54,385 nt of DNA from Candidatus Methanomethylophilaceae archaeon (GTDB lineage: Archaea > Thermoplasmatota > Thermoplasmata > Methanomassiliicoccales > Methanomethylophilaceae), in assembly GCA_944321985.1 (NCBI GenBank), contig CALUNK010000003.1, positions 1 to 54,385 on the forward strand. Reading direction: 5' to 3'. The notes beneath the pieces are model-generated. The model was not told where the DNA came from. It saw nothing but the letters and a program-made list of their open reading frames with translations, and ran no database searches. Position numbers and translations under genes: made by a program. Of the stretch, positions 16,845 to 25,804 are shown in pieces (position 1 is the stretch's first letter; each line of letters starts with the position of its first letter).

Positions 16845-17822
16845 TCACAGTATGTACCTGGCACCATAGGGTGAGAAGTATCCTCCGCAGAATATGTACA
16901 CGACTGCTCCCGCCGACTCCTCCAGCGAGCCGGTCGTGGTGCCTCCCCTAACATTCACAACCTGGTCGAGGATCACCGCGGAATCGTATGTGACGTTCGA
17001 CGAGACCGTCTGCACCAGGTCGCTGCGAGTGTCGTCGTCGAAATAGCCGCCGATGACGCACAGCATCCCCGACCCGTACTTAGCCAACCCGACCGATCCG
17101 TAACCGGTGTCCGACACGTAGCCTATGTGCTTGGAATCCGGCACGGACGTGGACATCCCGAACTGCACGCTGGAGCTTCTCACGCAGATCGACTCTCCCA
17201 GCGGATCGCCCCTGACGTCCCCGATGACGCTGTCATCGCTATCGTTGAAACACCCCTCCCCGTAGAAGAGCGTCCACCACTCGTCGACCTCCCTTACGGA
17301 GCCGTCCTGGTTTCCGACATACTTGCCGAGGGTCTCGCCCAGCCAATAAAGTGCCCCTCCGGAAGCCGTCCAGTTCAGTATCGGATCGCCCGATACGCCT
17401 TCGTAGACGGTGCTGGGCATCGCGCCGGTTATGAATATGATGCAAGAGCCGCACGGTTCCACGTTCTCGACTACGTCCCTCAGGGCGGCTGCATCGACGA
17501 TGGTGGCATCGACCCCGTGTATCTCCAGGTCCAGAACCAGGGCGTCTATGCTGCCCTCCGCATCCGGCAATCCGATGGTCCCGTAATCCGGATCGAAATA
17601 GACGTAGAACCTCTCGATTGGCCCCACGGATCCGGGATCCAGCTCTATGACCCTGAACTCGGACGCCCCCGAGGATTCGACCGAGTACTCCAGCCCACCT
17701 TCCGATTCGTAGACGTTGCTACCGTACGAATAGGGGTTGACGTAGTACACCGCGACCTCCCCGACCACCATCACGGCCACCATCACGACCAGGATCGCCA
17801 CTGCTGCATCACGACGCACCAT
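16845..17822 (-). CDS. anchored extracytoplasmic partner of GT-C protein (pair 1)
   Basis: A 325-residue protein with one N-terminal membrane segment (about 5-27) and a large outside domain. It is homologous to the protein at 30914-31930: IIFITGAMPSTVYEG matches VIFMTGSFPSEIYNG there, and a later GGY-FDDD-RSDLVQ stretch matches GGDVDNNVASYVAQ. The ITGAMPS...GGALYWLG pattern (strand, loop, helix, GG, strand) recalls glutamine-amidotransferase-like Rossmann domains, but no nucleophile Cys can be assigned. The gene overlaps the end of the GT-C gene by 14 nt. ATG 17822 is used because AGGAGGT lies nine bases upstream. It likely works with the transferase at the outer membrane face; the family is unknown to me. 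Confidence 0.75.
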   Translation of the reverse strand: MVRRDAAVAILVVMVAVMVVGEVAVYYVNPYSYGSNVYESEGGLEYSVESSGASEFRVIELDPGSVGPIERFYVYFDPDYGTIGLPDAEGSIDALVLDLEIHGVDATIVDAAALRDVVENVEPCGSCIIFITGAMPSTVYEGVSGDPILNWTASGGALYWLGETLGKYVGNQDGSVREVDEWWTLFYGEGCFNDSDDSVIGDVRGDPLGESICVRSSSVQFGMSTSVPDSKHIGYVSDTGYGSVGLAKYGSGMLCVIGGYFDDDTRSDLVQTVSSNVTYDSAVILDQVVNVRGGTTTGSLEESAGAVVYIFCGGYFSPYGARYIL

Positions 17823-19185
17823 TCGCACCCGACCTCCTGTCCGCACGACGAATGGATATGTACGTTATGAAAACCGAGTATATGGCCAACGTCTCCAGGG
17901 CCCCGAACACCAGGTTGAGCGCCGACTGGTTGGTCATCCCCAGGACGTTGACCTGGTTCAGCCATTCGATCCCTCCGACTATCGTCTCGCTCGAGACGAA
18001 ACCCAGGAAGGCATCGGCCTGGAACAGTATCCCGTAGTTCTGCAGCACTAACGCGTACACGACGGGTATTGCGAACATTGCCACCAGCGAGTAGCGGTAG
18101 CGCCTGTCGGATACCAGGAAGTGACAGATCAGGAACGGCACCACGATCAGCAGATAGGACGGGACAGGCGTCCAGAGGAACACGGCCGCGGACCCCAACA
18201 GGCAGTACCCGATGAACCTCCTGTCGAGGCCGTCGGGATCAGATTTCTGCAGATAGTATGCCAGGACCACCTGTATCAGGAACACCGCCGGCTGCAACAA
18301 CAGCACAACCGTGTAGCCGTTGGACGAGATCGCATCCCATATCCCGTCGGATTCGCCTTCTATGGACTCTATGCGGTTGAATATGAATCCGAACGATTCC
18401 TCCAACGTGCCGTTGAGGATGTCCGGGATGAAGATGACAAGGAGCATGACAGAGGCCCCGATGACCGACGATGCGACGGAGACGACACACTCGCGCCTGT
18501 TCCCGCGGTTGGAGGCGATGACGTACGCCAGGAAGATGAAAATCAGGTAGGCAGGGAAGAACTTGGAGAAGGCCGCGGCGGAGAACGACATCCCTGCCAG
18601 CAGGTAGTTCCTGTTCAGGAGCATGTACACGGTGAGAACCATGAACAGAACGGAGATCGAATCGAACATCGCCTGAACGCATGACGTGTACACGACCAGG
18701 GGGCAGAGGAACCAGAGGCCGAACGCGACTGCCGCCTTGGTGGAGTCCCCTGTGAGCGAGCGGACGATCCTGTAGAGGAGGTACGACACAGCCAGATCCA
18801 CAAGGGTGAAGGCCACCTTGAACAAGACGTTGAAGCTGTTGTAGGTGATGAGCACCTTGTAGTAGTCCCATGCGACCCCTTGGATTGGAACCAGGGAGTC
18901 GATCTGCGTCCCGAAGACGTCGATCCCGAACAGGAAGTTACCGACCATTCCGATGAATGAGATGAAGTATCCCCAAATCGGAGTGTAATAGTATCCCGGA
19001 AGCTCGAATAGGCCGGCACCCGCCTGCATGTTCGCGATGACGGTCGCCCATGTCGACACGTCATAACAGTACGTGAACAGAACGGCGACGACCGCCCTGA
19101 CCAACAACCCAATAGAGATAATGGACATCAGAGGATGGGTACGAATCCATCCGAACACGGCAGCGGCCCTTACCTCATCCCCCAT
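17809..19185 (-). CDS. GT-C-like multi-pass glycosyltransferase (pair 1)
   Basis: A 458-residue integral membrane protein with about ten or more spans. After the first span there is an outside loop with CYDVSTW, then YYYTPIWGY, the layout of GT-C transferases that use polyprenyl-phosphate sugars, with an acidic residue in the first loop. The protein at 29601-30917 shares these motifs (TYDVSSW, YWYAPTWGY) and later AFSKFFP versus GITKLFP, so the two are paralogues. Each is followed by the same kind of anchored partner gene. It could add a sugar to a lipid-linked glycan or to S-layer protein outside the cell. A TATA-like GTTTAAT lies about 30 nt upstream. Confidence 0.78.
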   Translation of the reverse strand: MGDEVRAAAVFGWIRTHPLMSIISIGLLVRAVVAVLFTYCYDVSTWATVIANMQAGAGLFELPGYYYTPIWGYFISFIGMVGNFLFGIDVFGTQIDSLVPIQGVAWDYYKVLITYNSFNVLFKVAFTLVDLAVSYLLYRIVRSLTGDSTKAAVAFGLWFLCPLVVYTSCVQAMFDSISVLFMVLTVYMLLNRNYLLAGMSFSAAAFSKFFPAYLIFIFLAYVIASNRGNRRECVVSVASSVIGASVMLLVIFIPDILNGTLEESFGFIFNRIESIEGESDGIWDAISSNGYTVVLLLQPAVFLIQVVLAYYLQKSDPDGLDRRFIGYCLLGSAAVFLWTPVPSYLLIVVPFLICHFLVSDRRYRYSLVAMFAIPVVYALVLQNYGILFQADAFLGFVSSETIVGGIEWLNQVNVLGMTNQSALNLVFGALETLAIYSVFITYISIRRADRRSGANGAS

Positions 19186-19290
19186 ATGTTGTGTATCGAT
19201 GTATCAGATTAAACGTTTTTACGGAACCAACGGAAACACCCACACGGTCTGAGTCAAGGTTAATATCAGCCGACGTTGTTGGCCGTCCTC

Positions 19291-20430
19291 ATGAGGATCG
19301 CGATGATGACGGACAGCTGGTACCCCACGAGGGACGGCGTCGTCGCAGGGGTCACCATTCTCAAGGAGTCCCTGGAGGCGCTGGGACACGAGGTCTTCAT
19401 CATAGCCCCGGAGCCTGAGCCCGAATACAGGCAGAAAGGGGTATACTACTTCCCGGCAGTCCGCTTCAAGAGCTACGACGAGTACTACGTGCCCATATAC
19501 CCGTCCAACAAGATCGAGATCCTGAAGGAGATCGACCCGGATGTAATACACATCCATGGCGTGGCCACCATGGCCCTCCGCGGGCTGATCTGCGGCCACA
19601 CCCTCGGTCTCCCCACCGTCATGACGTTCCACACCATGGTGGACGACGCCGCCAAGTACTACTCCCCGATCAAGCTGCCCCCCGAGGTTCTGGACCGCCT
19701 CATCTGGATATACCTGAGGCAGGTTGCCAAGAGGGTGGACGTGGTCGTCACCCCCACCGAGTGCATCGGCGAGGAGCTCAGAGCCAGGAGGGTCCATGCC
19801 AAGAACATGATGGCCATACCGACCGGCGCCAAGACCGACGTCTTCCGTCCCGGGATACCGAGCGAAGACATCAGGGAGAGGTACGGGCTTGTGGGGAAGA
19901 AGGTGATCATCCACGTCGGACGCATATCCTATGAGAAGGAGCTCGACATGGTCATACGCTCGATGGCCGACATGGACGCGGTGCTCCTGGTGGCCGGGAA
20001 GGGTCCCGCGAAGGCGGACATGGAAAAGCTGGTGGACGAGCTGGGCCTGCAGGACAAGGTCATCTTCGCCGGGTTCGTGCCCGACGACGAACTGCCCAGG
20101 TTCTACAATGCGGCAGACATCGCCGTGTCCGCATCCAAGTTCGAGACCCAGGGCCTGACCATCCTCGAGGCGATGGCCTCCGGGAAGACCGTTGCCTGTC
20201 GCAACGGGCGCGCGTTCACCGAAATAATACACGAAGGCGTGAACGGCTACCTGTTCGATGACGAGTCCGGATGCGCTGAGGCCATGAGACGTGCGCTCTC
20301 GGCTCCGGAGAAGGTCAGGGATGCGTCGTACAGGACCGCCCGCGAGAACTCCAGGCAGAGATCTGTCGAGAAGTACCTGCGGGCGTATGAGCTCGCCATC
20401 GAGACCAAGAAGGGGAAAGACGGCAGATGA
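19291..20430 (+). CDS. GT4 glycosyltransferase
   Basis: A 379-residue GT-B-fold transferase. The N-terminal domain starts with MRIAMMTDSWYPTRDGVV and contains HIHGVATMAL and a TFHTMVDD loop. The C-terminal domain has the donor-binding VGRISYEKELDMVI, LVAGKGP, and the acidic pair motif ASKFETQGLTILEAMASG. This is closest to diacylglycerol glucosyl/mannosyltransferase-type GT4 proteins, so the acceptor could be a lipid. The ATG at 19291 lies about 25 nt after TTAATATC, so the mRNA is probably leaderless. The next two genes overlap by a few bases (GT4, VTT-like membrane protein, GT4), forming one operon. Confidence 0.92.
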   Translation: MRIAMMTDSWYPTRDGVVAGVTILKESLEALGHEVFIIAPEPEPEYRQKGVYYFPAVRFKSYDEYYVPIYPSNKIEILKEIDPDVIHIHGVATMALRGLICGHTLGLPTVMTFHTMVDDAAKYYSPIKLPPEVLDRLIWIYLRQVAKRVDVVVTPTECIGEELRARRVHAKNMMAIPTGAKTDVFRPGIPSEDIRERYGLVGKKVIIHVGRISYEKELDMVIRSMADMDAVLLVAGKGPAKADMEKLVDELGLQDKVIFAGFVPDDELPRFYNAADIAVSASKFETQGLTILEAMASGKTVACRNGRAFTEIIHEGVNGYLFDDESGCAEAMRRALSAPEKVRDASYRTARENSRQRSVEKYLRAYELAIETKKGKDGR

Positions 20431-21005
20431 GCTTGGGCGACTGGCTGTTCGGCCTGTTCGGAGGCATGGGGCTGGAGGGTGTGGTAATATGCATCTTTCT
20501 CCTCTTCCTGATAGATGCGTTGCTGTTCCCGACTCTCCCCGAGCTGTTCTTCGTCCTCGCACTGGGACAGTGCCCCACAGTCTGGTTCGGTGGGACCCTG
20601 CTCCTGGCCGCCATACTTGCCGAGCTCATAGGTATTTTCACCCTGTACTATGTTGTCAAACACATACGGGTACCGGAGAGGGTCTCCAGGATCGCTGAGA
20701 AGTACATCGACTTCCTGGTGGTCAGCGATGAACGCATAATCCTGGTGAACCGCGTGGCACCGATGATCCCGTTCCTCGGCGCCTTCATCGCCTTGATCAA
20801 GAGCTGGAGGCCAAAGGTCTGCGCGTTCTACATCACCCTGGGATGCATACTGAAGTACGGCGTCATCGCGCTCGCCAGCGGATTCTTCCTGAACTACCTG
20901 GGTTCCGACGAGGCACAGACGGTCACGCTGGTCTTCATATTCACCATCATAATCATAAGCGTCGTAGCCTCTTTCGTCAAGAAGAGAAGATCGGGGTTGG
21001 AATGA
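20427..21005 (+). CDS. small membrane protein, possibly VTT/DedA-like
   Basis: A 192-residue protein with about five hydrophobic segments. The middle segment NRVAPMIPFLGAFIAL (about residues 108-123) resembles the re-entrant Arg-Pro/Gly motif of VTT (DedA/SNARE-associated) proteins, which move lipids across membranes. The match is partial and the family call is tentative. It overlaps the GT4 genes on both sides (4 nt each), so it is translationally coupled to glycan synthesis. A role in lipid-carrier handling would fit but is inference. Confidence 0.6.
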   Translation: MSLGDWLFGLFGGMGLEGVVICIFLLFLIDALLFPTLPELFFVLALGQCPTVWFGGTLLLAAILAELIGIFTLYYVVKHIRVPERVSRIAEKYIDFLVVSDERIILVNRVAPMIPFLGAFIALIKSWRPKVCAFYITLGCILKYGVIALASGFFLNYLGSDEAQTVTLVFIFTIIIISVVASFVKKRRSGLE

Positions 21006-22078
21006 TGAGGTTCGTAGATGTAAATCCGTTCTTCTACCCTCTGCACGGAGGGATAGAGACGCGCATGCACGACACGGCAAGACTGCTCGCCGAGAGGGGA
21101 CACGACGTGACCGTGCTGACCGGCCGCCTCCCTGACACGGCAGAGGAGGAGACCACAGAGTACGGATACAGGATCGTGCGTCTGAAATCGCGTTTCATCA
21201 ACATATACAACCCGCCGTTCATCTCGTCGGAAGGTGTCCTGGAGGCCCTGCGGTCCCTGGACGCCGACACGGTCAACTACAACTACCGCTGGGCGCCGTC
21301 CTACAACAAGGACCTTGGAAGATACGACGGACACAAGGTGTTCACCTACCACAACATGTGGGGCGAGGGCACAGGGGTGGTGGGGAAGTTCTCCGAGATC
21401 AACGACAACATTTTCCGCAAAACCCTGGACACCTTCGACCACATCATCTGCGTCAGCGACTACGTCAAAGGAGACCTCGCCCGCAGGGGCATCCCGGCAG
21501 AGCGCATGACGACGATCCCGACTTGCCTGGACCTGCCACCGGTGCGGGACACCCCCGAGGGGGACTACATCCTGTCGCTCGGCAGGCTGGTCAAAACAAA
21601 GGGCCTGGACAGCCTCATGGAGGCGATGGTCGACGTGGACTGTAGGCTGATACTCTGCGGAAAGGGTCCCGAGGCCAAGAACCTGCAGAAGCAGGCCGAG
21701 AGACTCGGCATCCTGGACCGCGTGGAGTTCCGCGGATACGTCACCGAGGAGGAGAAGGACAGCCTGATGCGCGGTTGCAGGATGTTCGTCATGCCGTCTA
21801 TTTTCGAATCGTTCGGACTCGCGGCACTGGAGGTGCTGGGTTACGGAAGGCCTCTGGTGTATGGGAACGCAAACGGGCTCCCGGACACCGTGGGAGACGC
21901 CGGAATCGCGGTCACGCCCGGGGATCCGAAGAGCATCGCCGACGGGATCAACAGGTTGTTGGACGATGACTCGCTGAGACACGACCTCGCGTCCAAGGCA
22001 AGAGCCCAGGCGGAGAGGTACACGTGGGACAGGTACATACCCCTGCTGGAGGACGTCCTGCAGGGGAAGAGTGTTTGA
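21002..22078 (+). CDS. GT4 glycosyltransferase
   Basis: A 358-residue GT-B transferase. The N-terminus VDVNPFFYPLHGGIETRMHD carries the Gly-Gly acceptor loop. The C-terminal domain has LSLGRLVKTKGLDSLMEAM, the LCGKGPEA nucleotide loop and the signature MPSIFESFGLAALEVLGYG, with Glu residues contacting the donor sugar. The start codon overlaps the previous stop codon (ATGATGA; 21002 or 21005). It is the last gene of the operon from 19291 and converges on ilvH with a 9-nt gap. Confidence 0.93.
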   Translation: MMRFVDVNPFFYPLHGGIETRMHDTARLLAERGHDVTVLTGRLPDTAEEETTEYGYRIVRLKSRFINIYNPPFISSEGVLEALRSLDADTVNYNYRWAPSYNKDLGRYDGHKVFTYHNMWGEGTGVVGKFSEINDNIFRKTLDTFDHIICVSDYVKGDLARRGIPAERMTTIPTCLDLPPVRDTPEGDYILSLGRLVKTKGLDSLMEAMVDVDCRLILCGKGPEAKNLQKQAERLGILDRVEFRGYVTEEEKDSLMRGCRMFVMPSIFESFGLAALEVLGYGRPLVYGNANGLPDTVGDAGIAVTPGDPKSIADGINRLLDDDSLRHDLASKARAQAERYTWDRYIPLLEDVLQGKSV

Positions 22079-22087
22079 GGAGACGTC

Positions 22088-22450
22088 TCAGAGCGCGTTG
22101 AGAGCCTTGACGTAGTGCTCGGGCTTGCTCCTCTCGATCAGCTCCTCGACCTGATCGGAACCTCCGACGACGCCGACGTTTCCGTTGGACGTGGAGAGGA
22201 GCGCGTACGCCGACTGCCCGCTCTCCGGGATCAACACAGCCTCGTAGACGTCCTGGAGCTTCTGCAGCCTCCCTATGGCGGTCAACGCCGCATCGTGACT
22301 GATGACGGAAAGGACCATCCTGGACTTCCCGGGGAGCTCGCACTTCCCGACGACGATGGTCTCGACGTTGATCTTGTTGCGTGTGAACTCGCCCATGACC
22401 CTCTGCATGACGCCGAATTCGTTTTTGACAATGAGTGAGATGACGTGCAT
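22088..22450 (-). CDS. ilvH: acetolactate synthase small (ACT-domain) subunit
   Basis: A 120-residue protein whose first 75 residues form an ACT domain like that of acetolactate synthase regulatory subunits: MHVISLIVKNEFGVMQRVMG, then FTRNKINVETIVVG and SRMVLSVI. These subunits bind valine and control the catalytic subunit. The usual second domain of about 80 residues is reduced to about 45 residues, so the protein is shorter than the typical 160-170. The catalytic subunit gene is not adjacent. A TATA-like CAAATAAT lies about 25-35 nt before the ATG. A free ACT-domain regulator is an alternative. Confidence 0.8.
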   Translation of the reverse strand: MHVISLIVKNEFGVMQRVMGEFTRNKINVETIVVGKCELPGKSRMVLSVISHDAALTAIGRLQKLQDVYEAVLIPESGQSAYALLSTSNGNVGVVGGSDQVEELIERSKPEHYVKALNAL

Positions 22451-22615
22451 ATTTCCCAGACTCCGAACGGGGTCGCATTATTTGGCTCTATCCTGGGGAG
22501 CATGGCCTCGTCCTGCCGGGTACGGATGCCGCCCCGGGCCGCAGCATCGCCGCTCCGCCTTCTCCGCGAACAAACTATATAGAACATACACGTGCGAATT
22601 CGTGGTTCGGATCGC

Positions 22616-23518
22616 ATGACAGAGTCCTCGACCGATAAAATGGATATCGCAATCGGAATCTGCGCCTACAACGAGGCCCAGAACATAGAGCGTTGCATAC
22701 GCTCCATCTATGATCAGGACACCCGCGACGTCAACGTGAAGGAGGTCCTTGTGGTCTCCAGCGGGAGCACCGATGGGACGGACGAAATAGTTCGTAGCCT
22801 GATGACGGAGTACGACAACCTTATTCTCCTGCCCCAGGAGAAGCGTGAGGGCAAGAACTCGGCGATCAACTGCTACCTGGACCACAAGACGTGCAACATC
22901 GTGGCCATGTACAACGCGGACAACGTGTTCATGACCAGGGACTCCCTCTACAAGTTGGTCGAGCCGTTCTTCGACCAACAGGTGGGGATGGTCGGCGGAC
23001 ACCCGGTGCCTACCAATGACAAGGAATCCAAGGTGGGCTTCGCAACCCACATGCTGTGGTCCATGCACCATAACCTCGCGCTGATATACCCCAAGATCGG
23101 GGAGCTTGTGGCATTCAGGGACATCGGCACCCGTCTCCCCACGGACATGCAGTCCGACGAGGATCTGATCAGGATGCGCCTGGAGCAGGCCGGATACAAG
23201 TGCGTCTACGCGCCCGAGGCGACCATTCTCAACCATGGCCCCGACACCGAGGAGGACTTCTACAAACAGAGGCTCAGGGTGAACATCGGGGAGTGCACCA
23301 TGAAGCAGATGCACGACTACGACATACCGTCCTGGAACAGGAAATACGTGGTCAAGGCGATGATGGGGACCGTCCACGACCTCGGATTCCACCCGTTCAA
23401 GATGCTCTACGCCGTCAGACTGGAACTCAAATCCAGGAAGGAGGCGGAGGAGCACGTGAAGCGGGGAGAGGACCGCATGAGCGTCTGGGAGCCGATAAAG
23501 ACCACGAAGAAGCTCTGA
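22616..23518 (+). CDS. GT2-family glycosyltransferase
   Basis: A 300-residue GT-A transferase with the N-terminal IGICAYNEAQNIERCIRS motif and a nucleotide-binding loop ending in MYNADNVF, where the usual DxD is replaced by NAD (Asn-Ala-Asp). The distal DEDLIRMRLEQAGYK segment matches the ED-x-D acid and helix that follow the active site in GT2 proteins. No membrane span is evident. ATG 22616 follows a TATA-like ACTATATAG (about 22573-22582); ATG 22640 (MDIAIGICAYNE) is an alternative. It converges on the nucleotidyltransferase gene with a 1-nt gap. Confidence 0.88.
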   Translation: MTESSTDKMDIAIGICAYNEAQNIERCIRSIYDQDTRDVNVKEVLVVSSGSTDGTDEIVRSLMTEYDNLILLPQEKREGKNSAINCYLDHKTCNIVAMYNADNVFMTRDSLYKLVEPFFDQQVGMVGGHPVPTNDKESKVGFATHMLWSMHHNLALIYPKIGELVAFRDIGTRLPTDMQSDEDLIRMRLEQAGYKCVYAPEATILNHGPDTEEDFYKQRLRVNIGECTMKQMHDYDIPSWNRKYVVKAMMGTVHDLGFHPFKMLYAVRLELKSRKEAEEHVKRGEDRMSVWEPIKTTKKL

Positions 23519-23519
23519 C

Positions 23520-24548
23520 TCAGACCTTCCTTCCCTCGTCCACGACCTCGCCCGGACCGACAACCGTGCCGTCGGCCAGAACGGCGTTCCTCACGACGGC
23601 CCCCTCGCCGATCCTGCATCCACATCCGAGGATCGTGTTCTCGAGTCTGGCGCCTTCCACGATGCATCCGCCCATCACCAGCACATGATCGAGTTCCGAC
23701 CCTATGACGTCGGAACCCGCCAGAACGACGGATTCACTCGCTTTGGATCCGATGACCCTGGACCCGTCGCCCATGTAGAATGAGCCGCGGACCTCGGAAT
23801 CAACGACGTCCCACGTCCTGCCTGCGAACTCCTCAGAGGCAACGGCGAGGTTGGCACCCAGAAGGTCGTGCGGCCTGCCAACGTCCATCCAGATCCCATC
23901 GATCTGGAACCCCTGAATGCGGTGGCCGTCCGCCATGAGCTTCGGGATGAGGTCCTTTGAGAAGTCGTAGAACGCCCCCTCGGGCACGAATCCCAGAACC
24001 GACTTGTCAATGACGTAAACACCGGCGTTTATGAGGTTGGAGAAAACCTCCTCCGGCCTGGGCTTCTCCTTGAACTCGGTTATGCGACCGTCCGGCTGGA
24101 CCCTCGCTATCCCGAACTCGCAGGGATTCTCCACCGGTGTCAGCGAAATGGAGACCGAAGCTCCCGACCTCTGGTGCTCTCTGATCTCGGAAGCTATGTC
24201 GATGGATGCGAAAACATCCCCATTGGCCGCGACGAACACATCATCGAGGCGGTCCTCCACCAGCTTCATTGCCCCTCCGGTGCCCATCGGCTCGTCCTCG
24301 TACGAGTATGTTATCTCCAGCCCCAGGTCGGAACCATCCCCGATGGCGTCCCGCATCTGCTCGGACTTGTATCCGCAGGCGAGGATAACCTCCTCTATTC
24401 CCGCCCTTGCCAGAGATCTCAGCAGATACCACAGGCACGGACGGTCTGCCACGGGGAGGATTATCTTCGGACGGGTCTCCGTCAGTGGAAGAAGTCTCGT
24501 GCCCTTCCCTCCGACCATCACCACTGCCTGTCTGACTTTCCCTACCAT
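23520..24548 (-). CDS. sugar-1-phosphate nucleotidyltransferase (HddC/mannose-1-P guanylyltransferase-like)
   Basis: A 342-residue cytoplasmic enzyme that should form an NDP-sugar. The N-terminal GT-A domain has VMVGGKGTRLLPLTETRPK (about 10-28), the metal-binding AANGDVF and the NAGVYVID motif. The C-terminus (about 255-342) has hexapeptide-like repeats of a left-handed beta-helix. The specificity is open. Because the island encodes heptose isomerase, kinase and phosphatase but no other nucleotidyltransferase, it is the best candidate for the HddC step (heptose 1-phosphate plus GTP). A general mannose- or glucose-1-phosphate enzyme is the alternative. It starts 4 nt after the DUF89 gene, with GGAGGAGTG before the ATG. 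Confidence 0.88.
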   Translation of the reverse strand: MVGKVRQAVVMVGGKGTRLLPLTETRPKIILPVADRPCLWYLLRSLARAGIEEVILACGYKSEQMRDAIGDGSDLGLEITYSYEDEPMGTGGAMKLVEDRLDDVFVAANGDVFASIDIASEIREHQRSGASVSISLTPVENPCEFGIARVQPDGRITEFKEKPRPEEVFSNLINAGVYVIDKSVLGFVPEGAFYDFSKDLIPKLMADGHRIQGFQIDGIWMDVGRPHDLLGANLAVASEEFAGRTWDVVDSEVRGSFYMGDGSRVIGSKASESVVLAGSDVIGSELDHVLVMGGCIVEGARLENTILGCGCRIGEGAVVRNAVLADGTVVGPGEVVDEGRKV

Positions 24549-24552
24549 GGGA

Positions 24553-25431
24553 TCACTCCTCCGGCCTCACCATCTTCACGACGTTTATGTCCATCGGAAC
24601 GCCCATCGCATCGGCCACCGGACGGCACTTGGTCCTGAGGATGTGGACTATCGGGACGTCCAGATGCCTGTCCGAGGTGGCCTCGAAGTTCGCCATCCCC
24701 TTGGCGATGATCAGCCCGCACTTGCGGATCTCTTCGGCCAGCTCCGGCGGCACATCGTCCCAGTCGATGCCTATGTAGAACTTTCCGGTTGAGAGGATCC
24801 TGTCGACCTCGCTGTCCATGCCTATGCGCAGAGCATCATCCATGGTCACATCGTTCAGGATCGGTGCGCCGCGGACCACCGCCACAACACGCTTGCCCAT
24901 GCGCCTTAGCTGCCTTATGAGGACCTTGTCCAGCTGGGATTCCCCGCAGTTGTCGAACATGTACACGACCCCGGGCACACGGGAGAGCTCGTCACGCAGT
25001 GCATCGGTGTCGTCATGCCCGAGGCCCTGCGCCATCATACCTTCGAAGACGGACATGAACTGCTTCGGATCATCGATGGCGGTCCCTGCGCCGAAGTCCA
25101 TTATGTTCCCGACCACGGCGGCCGTCACCGCGGCACGGAGGGGGTCGTCCGAGGACGCGACAGCATCCTCCAGCATCCTCTCGTACGGGGCGGCGACCTC
25201 GTCCGCTTCCTCCTTGATGGCCCGGTACGGGTCCCTGGAATCCAACGCGGCGTAGGAGCGGGAATGCACCTCCGTTGCTATGACCACGGACGCCGTGTCC
25301 GGATCCATCCTCTCCGAGAGGGCATCTACGGCGGCCTTCACGGACTCGAATTCGCGTCCACCCCCCTCGAGACGGGACTGAAACAGGACACGCCTCATGA
25401 GACATGGGGCACAATCGGCAGTGAACCTCAT
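24553..25431 (-). CDS. DUF89/ARMT1-like damage-control phosphatase
   Basis: A 292-residue protein of the DUF89 family, archaeal AF1104-like branch. These are metal-dependent phosphatases thought to clear damaged phosphometabolites such as sugar phosphates. Visible marks are the N-terminal CAPCLMRRVLFQS, the central GNIMDFGAG, the metal-site block MFDNCGESQLDKVLI (about residues 152-166), VRGAPILNDVT and the C-terminal IIAKGMANFEA. The ATG at 25431 gives the family start MRFTADC; the upstream extension is not conserved in type. Its operon partner is the sugar nucleotidyltransferase, which fits a role in removing unwanted sugar phosphates, though this is inference. Confidence 0.88.
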   Translation of the reverse strand: MRFTADCAPCLMRRVLFQSRLEGGGREFESVKAAVDALSERMDPDTASVVIATEVHSRSYAALDSRDPYRAIKEEADEVAAPYERMLEDAVASSDDPLRAAVTAAVVGNIMDFGAGTAIDDPKQFMSVFEGMMAQGLGHDDTDALRDELSRVPGVVYMFDNCGESQLDKVLIRQLRRMGKRVVAVVRGAPILNDVTMDDALRIGMDSEVDRILSTGKFYIGIDWDDVPPELAEEIRKCGLIIAKGMANFEATSDRHLDVPIVHILRTKCRPVADAMGVPMDINVVKMVRPEE

Positions 25432-25460
25432 ATGTACAGCATCCTTAAGAATTAGAAGTT

Positions 25461-25514
25461 CCCGCGGATGACGCCGCGGGGCGTTGTTCTTAACGTGTGG
25501 GGTTTCCCCCACGT
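25461..25514. terminator. two tandem GC hairpins downstream of aEF-1 beta
   Basis: CCCGCGG (25461-25467) pairs with CCGCGGG (25474-25480). Next to it GTGGGG (25497-25502) pairs with CCCCAC (25507-25512). They fill the gap between the aEF-1 beta stop codon and the DUF89 start, both on the minus strand. They most likely end the zinc-ribbon/aEF-1 beta transcript. Confidence 0.5.
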
Positions 25515-25525
25515 TTGGAGCCGTC

Positions 25526-25795
25526 TCAGACGACTGTGTTTGAGACGCACTCGACGTTCTCGATTCCGGGAATGGAGCGGAGGGCGTCCTCGAGCTTTCC
25601 ACCGACCTCTTCGTCGGAGTCATCGATGAGGAATCCGGCGTTGACCTTCATGAGTCCGAAGGCGACGGGGAGGATCTTTGTCTCCAGGAGCTTGACTCCT
25701 GCGGGGAGGATTCCCCCGAGCTGGGCGATGACGTTGTCGAGGTCGACCTCGGTGCTCTCGGGCATCAGGTCGTAGGCTGCAGCGATCTGTCCCAT
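25526..25795 (-). CDS. ef1b: translation elongation factor aEF-1 beta
   Basis: An 89-residue nucleotide-exchange factor for aEF-1 alpha. The whole protein is the single ferredoxin-like domain, with the ILPVAFGLMKVNAGFLIDDS segment and the C-terminal GIENVECVSNTVV typical of archaeal aEF-1 beta. GAGGTGTTGAG precedes the ATG. It is cotranscribed with the zinc-ribbon gene 9 nt upstream, an arrangement conserved in many archaea. Confidence 0.97.
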   Translation of the reverse strand: MGQIAAAYDLMPESTEVDLDNVIAQLGGILPAGVKLLETKILPVAFGLMKVNAGFLIDDSDEEVGGKLEDALRSIPGIENVECVSNTVV

Positions 25796-25804
25796 CTCAA
25801 CACC

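Noticed and set aside
19219-20562. Long open frame of 447 codons on the minus strand
   Set aside because: It is antisense to a clear GT4 glycosyltransferase gene. Its translation is low in normal hydrophobic patterns and shows no motif.
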